From Levilactobacillus hammesii DSM 16381 (GTDB lineage: Bacteria > Bacillota > Bacilli > Lactobacillales > Lactobacillaceae), in assembly GCF_001434395.1 (NCBI RefSeq), contig NZ_AZFS01000016.1, positions 35,994 to 99,993 of the forward strand: a stretch of 64,000 nucleotides of DNA, written 5' to 3'. This document shows positions 58,749 to 64,000 of this stretch, piece by piece. Position 1 is the first letter of the stretch. Every line of letters starts with the position of its first letter. The notes beneath the pieces are model-generated. The model was given only the letters and a program-made list of their open reading frames with translations. It ran no database searches and had not been told where the DNA came from. The translations under genes and the position numbers were made by a program.

Positions 58749-60542
58749 TTAATCGTCAACGTGTGCCGCGTTCTGCAGTTGAATCATATCGTAATAATAC
58801 CCCTGCTTCTGCATCAGCTCGTCGTTGGTTCCACGTTCTACAATCTTACCGTGGTTCAGAACCAAGATTAGATCGGCGTTTTGAATCGTCGATAATCGGT
58901 GCGCAATGGCAATCGTCGTCCGGTTTTCTTGAATCCGGGACAACCCCGTCTGAATCATCGTTTCCGTCTCCGTATCAACGTTCGCCGTGGCCTCATCCAA
59001 AATTAGGATCTTCGGATCGGTAACCACCGTTCTGGCAAACGTAATCAGTTGACGCTGACCAGCCGAATACTCCGTTCCCCGTTCCAACACCGGTGTCGCG
59101 TAACCCTGTGGCAGTTGATCAATGAAGTCATCTGCCTGAACAAAGTGCGCCGCCTGATGCACTTGCGCGTCCGAAATATCCGAATTAAACATCCGAATGT
59201 TCGTCTGAATGTCGCCATAGAACAATTGGGGTTCCTGAAGAACTAACCCCATCTTCGTCCGTAGCTCCTCAGCCGGATAGTCGCGAATGTCACGGTCATC
59301 GATCAATACTTCACCCGACTGGAACTCGTAGAAACGCATGAGCACGTTAATGGTGGACGTCTTCCCCGATCCCGTTTGACCAACTAGGGCCACGGTTTGG
59401 CCCGGTTCCGCAACAAAGGAAACGTCGCGTAAAACGGGATGTTCCCGATCATAGGCAAACGTCACGTGACGAAACTCAACCTTGCCTCGCGTAATCTTGG
59501 CATCGGCCACAGGGTGTTGTTTAGGGGCCAACGTCTGATCGTCAACCACACGCAGAACCCGTGACCCGGCAACCATCCCATTTTGGAAGTCACTTAGGCT
59601 ATCCATCATGTTACTCATGGGACTGTAGAAGTTGTTGAGATAGGTAATAAACGCGTAGATTACCCCGGCCGCAACAACCTCATGCAGGCCACGCATCCCA
59701 AAGATGCTCAGGACAATGACCGTGCCTAAGGCGTAGAAGAGGTTAATCATCGGACTCAGCAGTAACGAATTGGTCCGAATCATAGCCTTACGCGTGTCAT
59801 AGTAGGCTTGGTTGGTCGTTTCAAAATTGGCCGCGGTCCGCCGTTCTTGTCGGAACTCCTGGATCACACTGATCCCGGTAATGGCCTCGGCCAGCTTGGT
59901 ATTCAGCTCACTGAGCCGTTCCCGCATGCGCCGATAAACCTTTGAGCTGTACCGTTGATAGTACCAGATGGTCACGCCCAGAAATGGCACGAGGACCAGC
60001 GTCCACAATGCAACGGTAACGTCCGTGAAGTACATGGCAATAAAGGACGAGATGACCGCAAAGATGGCCAAAATCAAGGTGTTGAGCAAAGCCCAGAAGT
60101 TTGAGAAGGTCATCGTGTCATTCATCAATCGCGACAGAATGGAACCACCCGGTGTCTGGTCAAAGTAACGCATCCCCTTGCCATGGAGCTGGCTAAAGAG
60201 CTGGCGGCGAACATTTTCCAGCATGTATTCGGCACCCATGGTACTGGTATAGTTTTGCCAGAACTGCATCAGTGCACGCATCAACATGCCGAAGAAATAC
60301 AGGCCCGCGAAGAGCCACATGATCACGATCGTGGCATTACCCGCTCGCAGATACCGGTCCATGTACGTCTGCAATAACCAGGGCAGGAAAACATTAACAC
60401 CGCTGATGACCGCCGACAAAACAATCGATCCGATAAAGAACCACTTGTATGGCGCCGCAAATTTCAAGAGGCGCTTAATGACCGTCCACTGCTCGCGTGT
60501 GGTCATGCTGTGGGCCCAAGCCGATTCATGCTTATCCGTCAT
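58749..60542 (-). CDS. ABC exporter half, canonical ATP site (LmrD/YheH-like)
   Basis: 597 residues: six transmembrane helices (~35-330), then a nucleotide-binding domain with Walker A VGQTGSGKTST, signature YSAGQRQ and Walker B LILDEATANVD with catalytic Glu intact. It forms a heterodimer with the upstream gene, which has a degenerate site. The start lies 11 bases inside the upstream gene (GGGAGG ahead). Probable multidrug or lipid exporter. Confidence 0.94.
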   Translation of the reverse strand: MTDKHESAWAHSMTTREQWTVIKRLLKFAAPYKWFFIGSIVLSAVISGVNVFLPWLLQTYMDRYLRAGNATIVIMWLFAGLYFFGMLMRALMQFWQNYTSTMGAEYMLENVRRQLFSQLHGKGMRYFDQTPGGSILSRLMNDTMTFSNFWALLNTLILAIFAVISSFIAMYFTDVTVALWTLVLVPFLGVTIWYYQRYSSKVYRRMRERLSELNTKLAEAITGISVIQEFRQERRTAANFETTNQAYYDTRKAMIRTNSLLLSPMINLFYALGTVIVLSIFGMRGLHEVVAAGVIYAFITYLNNFYSPMSNMMDSLSDFQNGMVAGSRVLRVVDDQTLAPKQHPVADAKITRGKVEFRHVTFAYDREHPVLRDVSFVAEPGQTVALVGQTGSGKTSTINVLMRFYEFQSGEVLIDDRDIRDYPAEELRTKMGLVLQEPQLFYGDIQTNIRMFNSDISDAQVHQAAHFVQADDFIDQLPQGYATPVLERGTEYSAGQRQLITFARTVVTDPKILILDEATANVDTETETMIQTGLSRIQENRTTIAIAHRLSTIQNADLILVLNHGKIVERGTNDELMQKQGYYYDMIQLQNAAHVDD

Positions 60543-62292
60543 GACGAACGCCTCCCTTCACTTGCGTTTCCAATTGTTGCTGTTCAAACATCCGTTGATA
60601 CCAGCCATGAGCCGCCATCAATTGTTCGTGGGTTCCCCGCTCGGCAACCTTTCCTTGGTCCAACACCAGAATTTCATCGGCACCCATCACGGAGCTTAAC
60701 CGGTGTGCCGAAATAATCGTGGTCTTGTTGGCCCGTTCCGCCTTGAGGTTCGCCAGGATTTCCGCCTCGGTTTCCGCGTCAACGGCGGATAAGGCATCGT
60801 CCAAGATCAGCAGCTCCGGATTAATCAGCAACGCTCTGGCGATCGCCATCCGTTGCCGTTGCCCACCAGACAGAGAAATCCCTTCCTCACCAACCTGCGT
60901 GTCATAGCCATCAGGGAGTTGAGCAATTTGTCCGGAGAGATCACTCTTTGCAGCCGCAGCTTCAACCTCAGCCTGTGAAGCATCCGGTTTAGCAAAACGA
61001 ATGTTTTCAAAGATATTCGATGAGAACAGGAAACTCTCTTGGGGAACATACCCAATGGCTGGCAAGTAACTATCCAACGCGTATGCCTTGATTGGATGAC
61101 CCCCAAAACTAATTTCGCCGTCGTACGCATCAAATTCACGCAGAATCAACTTCATGATGGTCGATTTACCCGCACCGACACGACCGACAATGCCTAGCGT
61201 CTTTCCGGCTTGTAGCTCAAAGTCGACCTGCTGGAGGCTTGCACCGGCATCATCCGGATAATCAAACCGCTTAACGTGATAGCTCAGTGTCCCCGTTGGA
61301 CGGGTCTTGATACCATTAACCCGATCGATGATGTGGGTCTTCTGGTTGAGAAGCTCCATGACCCGGTCGTAACTGGCATTCCCACGTTCCATGGTGTTAA
61401 ACAACATTCCCACGGCAAACATCGGCCAAACCATCATGGCCAGGTAGCTAATAAATGAAACTAAATTTCCAATCGTGATCACGTTGTGGGTTACAAAAAG
61501 CCCACCCAAGACAATCGTCGCCACATACGACAGTGAAATCACCAACGTAATGGCTGGATCAAACAAGGAATCCAACCGGTTAACTCGGCGATTAATCTTA
61601 ATGGTCTGATCAACCTGCGCATCAAAGTCCGCAACGTCAGCGTCTTCTTGGCCCAGTGCCTTGATCACTTTGATCCCACTAATGCTTTCCTGAGCCTTGT
61701 TGTTCAGTCGCGAGAAGGCCGCCTGAGAGGCGCCAAAGGCCCGGTGAATACGTTGCCCCAGGAACCATGAGATCACGGCTAAAAATGGAAAAGGCACGAT
61801 CGCAATCAGGGTTAATCGCCAATCAATTAACGTCATCATGGCAATCAGCGTGGTCCCCCCCGTGATAATCGCGTCGGCGAATTGTAGAATGCCCCCACCG
61901 GCAACCCGTTGAACGGCTTCCAAGTCGTTCGTCGCGTGCGCCATGAGATCACCCGTACGGTAGTGCTGGTAGAATTCACGATCCATCAACATGAAATGAT
62001 TAAACAGGCGGTTTCGTAACAGTTGTTCGAGGTGGGCCGCCCCTCCCCAAATCGCATTTCGCCATAAATAGCGGGTCGCATACTGACCCAAAGCAGCCAG
62101 TGTGACAAAGGCTAAGTCAATGACTAGGAGTCGCCCGGTCATGGTTTGCCCGTGAATGCCGTCGACCATGTTCCCAATGATCCGCGGCGGAATAATAGCA
62201 ATGATGGCCGTTAGGAGCAAGCCAATGACACCGAGCAGATACGTTCGCCATTCCAAGCGAAAATACCAAGCCAATTTGCGAAAGATACTCAC
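60532..62292 (-). CDS. ABC exporter half with degenerate catalytic residue (LmrC/YheI-like)
   Basis: 586 residues: six transmembrane helices, Walker A VGRVGAGKST, signature LSGGQRQ and Walker B LLILDDALSAVD. An Asp takes the place of the catalytic Glu, the hallmark of the non-catalytic site in heterodimeric exporters such as LmrCD and BmrCD. GTG 62292 lies behind AAGGAGGGG. It is the first gene of the pair. Confidence 0.94.
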   Translation of the reverse strand: MSIFRKLAWYFRLEWRTYLLGVIGLLLTAIIAIIPPRIIGNMVDGIHGQTMTGRLLVIDLAFVTLAALGQYATRYLWRNAIWGGAAHLEQLLRNRLFNHFMLMDREFYQHYRTGDLMAHATNDLEAVQRVAGGGILQFADAIITGGTTLIAMMTLIDWRLTLIAIVPFPFLAVISWFLGQRIHRAFGASQAAFSRLNNKAQESISGIKVIKALGQEDADVADFDAQVDQTIKINRRVNRLDSLFDPAITLVISLSYVATIVLGGLFVTHNVITIGNLVSFISYLAMMVWPMFAVGMLFNTMERGNASYDRVMELLNQKTHIIDRVNGIKTRPTGTLSYHVKRFDYPDDAGASLQQVDFELQAGKTLGIVGRVGAGKSTIMKLILREFDAYDGEISFGGHPIKAYALDSYLPAIGYVPQESFLFSSNIFENIRFAKPDASQAEVEAAAAKSDLSGQIAQLPDGYDTQVGEEGISLSGGQRQRMAIARALLINPELLILDDALSAVDAETEAEILANLKAERANKTTIISAHRLSSVMGADEILVLDQGKVAERGTHEQLMAAHGWYQRMFEQQQLETQVKGGVRHDG

Positions 62293-62373
62293 GAACGTCC
62301 CCTCCTTAAATTAAAATATGATTAAATTGTAACAGACTTTCCAATTTTACAGAAATCACAGCAAAAAGCAAAC

Positions 62374-62409
62374 AAAAAAACTCGCCCCCAGGAAAACTGG
62401 AAGCGAGTC
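62374..62409 (-). terminator. Terminator of yneF
   Basis: ACTCGC--CCAG/CTGG--GCGAGT stem with seven T on the minus strand. Confidence 0.85.
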
Positions 62410-62425
62410 GTCAGAAAAACCCGAC

Positions 62426-62653
62426 CTATTTTTTGTTGTGTGACTGTTGTTGCATCGCATTCATCATTTGATGTAACTTCCGTTGTGATGGCTTTTGCCC
62501 CATTTGCAACATCATAGCACGCAATTGGTCTTCGTTAATTGGCGGATTGTCTTTCAGATAGTTTTCCATGTACTTACGGGCACCGAAGAAGCCCCCAGCC
62601 GCACAGCCAAGGCCGACAACGATGACGATAATGATCCAGATCCAAGTTGACAA
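62426..62653 (-). CDS. yneF: YneF family membrane protein (UPF0154)
   Basis: 75 residues: one transmembrane helix (~4-26), then KYMENYLKDNPPINEDQLRAMM and QMGQKPSQRKLHQMM, typical of UPF0154. The TTG start at 62653 follows AAAGGAGGGG; the ATG 30 bases upstream has no site. The role is unknown. Confidence 0.93.
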   Translation of the reverse strand: MSTWIWIIIVIVVGLGCAAGGFFGARKYMENYLKDNPPINEDQLRAMMLQMGQKPSQRKLHQMMNAMQQQSHNKK

Positions 62654-62710
62654 GGTATTCCCCTCCTTTTTGCAGTCATTCATTTTACAATTTTACACAA
62701 ATTTAACGCA

Positions 62711-62747
62711 AAATAAAAGAGCGAATCCGGTAAAAAGACCCGCTCTC
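62711..62747 (-). terminator. Terminator of ynzC
   Basis: AGAGCG-GGT/ACC-CGCTCT stem with TTTTATTTT on the minus strand. Confidence 0.75.
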
Positions 62748-62751
62748 GCAA

Positions 62752-63003
62752 TTAATTGTCGCGTAAACCCTTCTTACGTTGAATATTACGGACCTTTTCT
62801 GGGGTGACTTCCTTGCCATCCTTGTCATAAACTTGCATCATTTCAACCTGACTCTTAAAGCTGGCCCGGAACAGTTTTAGATACTTTTTCCGTAATGTTG
62901 CCCGTTCTGCGGTCTCTTCAGCGGTTAGGCCCTCACTGGTCTTGGCTTTATGAGCCAATTCATTAATCCGTACTAATAAGGTGTCCATCGTTTCTTCAGC
63001 CAT
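62752..63003 (-). CDS. ynzC: DUF896 protein (YnzC, UPF0291)
   Basis: 83 residues: DTLLVRINELAHKAKTSEGL then EERATLRKKYL-like helices, and DKDGKEVTPEKVRNIQRKKG. It is a helical hairpin of unknown function, in Bacillus linked to the LexA regulon neighbourhood. ATG 63003 follows GGAGGG; the TTG at 63009 is not needed. It is divergent from lexA. Confidence 0.95.
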   Translation of the reverse strand: MAEETMDTLLVRINELAHKAKTSEGLTAEETAERATLRKKYLKLFRASFKSQVEMMQVYDKDGKEVTPEKVRNIQRKKGLRDN

Positions 63004-63202
63004 GAACAACCCTCCTTTATTTTATTTTGATTACCTATTCTCAGTGATGCGAATTGGTTCGGTCAACCGACCCGAGTCAGTCACCAACCACACACACCCG
63101 ACAATGGTAGGCTTTCCAATTGAAATACGATCATCATTTTCCGCGTATTTCAAGACATGCCCTATCATATCAGGGTTATTTTCAGATTTCAACTCATTTA
63201 CC

Positions 63203-63216
63203 CGAACATCTGTTTG
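63203..63216. promoter_or_regulatory. SOS box (LexA operator)
   Basis: CGAACATCTGTTTG, one mismatch from CGAAC-N4-GTTCG. It overlaps the -35 of lexA, consistent with autorepression. Confidence 0.85.
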
Positions 63217-63242
63217 AAAACACGGGGAACGTATGCTACACT
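63214..63242 (+). promoter_or_regulatory. Promoter of lexA
   Basis: TTGAAA, 17 bases, TACACT preceded by TGC (extended -10). Confidence 0.8.
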
Positions 63243-63284
63243 GTGATTAAACTATACTACGAATGACGAACGAGGTGGCAAAAA

Positions 63285-63914
63285 ATGAGTAAAGCTTCTG
63301 AAAGTAAACAGCTAGCCGTCCTGCGCTTCATCTGGGAACGGGTAAATGAAAAGGGGTATCCACCAACGGTTCGGGAGATTGGTGAAGCCGTCTCTCTGTC
63401 CTCAACCTCTACGGTGCACGGCCACATCGCCCGCCTAGAAAAGAAAGGGCTCTTGACGAAGGACCCCACCAAGCCACGGGCTCTGGAAGTCACACCAGCC
63501 GGGCTTGAAGAATTAGGCGTTCACGAACAGCAGACACGGATCCCCGTGTTGGGCACCGTGACGGCCGGAGAACCAATCTTGGCCGTCCAAGAAGCCACGG
63601 ACTACTTCCCCGTTCCGCCTGAATTTGAACGCGACGACGATCAACTCTTCATGCTCACCATCCGTGGTGAAAGTATGATTAATATCGGAATCCTGAATGG
63701 TGACCAGGTCATCGTTCGCCGGCAACAAAATGCCGACAACGGAGATATCGTAATTGCCATGACTGAAGAAAACGAAGCCACGTGTAAGCGATTCTTCAAG
63801 GAGGCTGATCACTTCCGGCTCCAACCCGAGAATGACACCATGGCGCCCATCATCTTGAACAATGTCAGCATCCTGGGTAAGGTTGTTGGCCTCTTCCGGG
63901 ATGACGTTCACTAG
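63285..63914 (+). CDS. lexA: LexA repressor
   Basis: 209 residues: an N-terminal winged helix ([23 protein letters not shown]), the self-cleavage site Ala94-Gly95 (TVTAGEP), and the catalytic pair Ser130 (RGESM) and Lys168 (ATCKRF). RecA-stimulated cleavage derepresses the SOS genes. GAGGTGG lies 6 bases ahead of the ATG. Confidence 0.98.
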   Translation: MSKASESKQLAVLRFIWERVNEKGYPPTVREIGEAVSLSSTSTVHGHIARLEKKGLLTKDPTKPRALEVTPAGLEELGVHEQQTRIPVLGTVTAGEPILAVQEATDYFPVPPEFERDDDQLFMLTIRGESMINIGILNGDQVIVRRQQNADNGDIVIAMTEENEATCKRFFKEADHFRLQPENDTMAPIILNNVSILGKVVGLFRDDVH

Positions 63915-63959
63915 AAAATAACATTACACAGATAAACGGCCACTTGCTATAGTCCCCTT

Positions 63960-64000
63960 AAGATTGACAGATGAAAAACAATAATTCATCTATTAATCTT
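63960..64000. other. Long hairpin at the right edge, possibly the lexA terminator
   Basis: AAGATTGACAGATGAA (63960-63975) pairs with TTCATCTATTAATCTT (63985-64000), 14 of 16 positions. The window ends here, so whether a T-run or another gene follows is not visible. Confidence 0.4.

Overview
The window looks like a chromosomal segment of a lactic acid bacterium, family Lactobacillaceae, probably close to Levilactobacillus. The reasons are the Bacillota-type polC, the hrcA-grpE-dnaK-dnaJ order with CIRCE operators, the dltXABCD operon, a D-lactate-dehydrogenase-like gene, the LmrC/LmrD-like ABC pair, yneF/ynzC next to lexA, strong AGGAGG ribosome sites, and a moderately high GC content for the family. 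No database search could be run, so the species is an inference.

Layout. Positions 1-5900 (mostly minus strand) hold a HAD phosphatase cut by the window edge, dtd, the (p)ppGpp synthetase/hydrolase rel, a small membrane protein, rsmE and prmA. Positions 5900-13000 are a patchwork of small genes: mscL, a secreted protein plus lipoprotein-nuclease operon, two paralogous small proteins, a zinc-ribbon/DUF805 membrane protein and a second membrane protein preceded by a related leader. Positions 13400-20400 are the accessory region. It has four consecutive-type calcineurin-like (PPP-type) phosphoesterases, the first fused to a polynucleotide-kinase-like domain that has lost its P-loop lysine. It also has an endonuclease/exonuclease/phosphatase-family enzyme with a truncated duplicate of its own 5' end, two unrecognised proteins, and a possible double ribbon-helix-helix regulator. 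Part of it looks AT-richer than its surroundings.

Positions 20500-57600 are mostly core genes on the minus strand: lepA; dltXABCD (teichoic acid D-alanylation); hrcA-grpE-dnaK-dnaJ (heat shock); truB-ribF; rimP-nusA-ylxR-ylxQ-infB-rbfA (transcription and translation factors); polC; rseP-cdsA-uppS with proS; rpsB, tsf, pyrH and frr; a HAD phosphatase; a D-2-hydroxyacid dehydrogenase; and a methyltransferase/GIY-YIG pair. Positions 57700-64000 hold plsC, a heterodimeric ABC exporter with one degenerate ATP site, yneF, ynzC and lexA with an SOS box.

The most unusual things are (i) the phosphoesterase island, including a gene whose best ribosome site points to an ATT start codon; (ii) long spacers between housekeeping genes (45002-45399, 50268-50493, and more weakly 58464-58593) that fold on paper into several hairpins closed by outer stems, with no credible ORF; and (iii) regulatory sites at recognisable promoters (two CIRCE, one cre, one SOS box, one palindrome at the dlt promoter). 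No CRISPR array, complete insertion sequence, rRNA or complete tRNA gene was seen.
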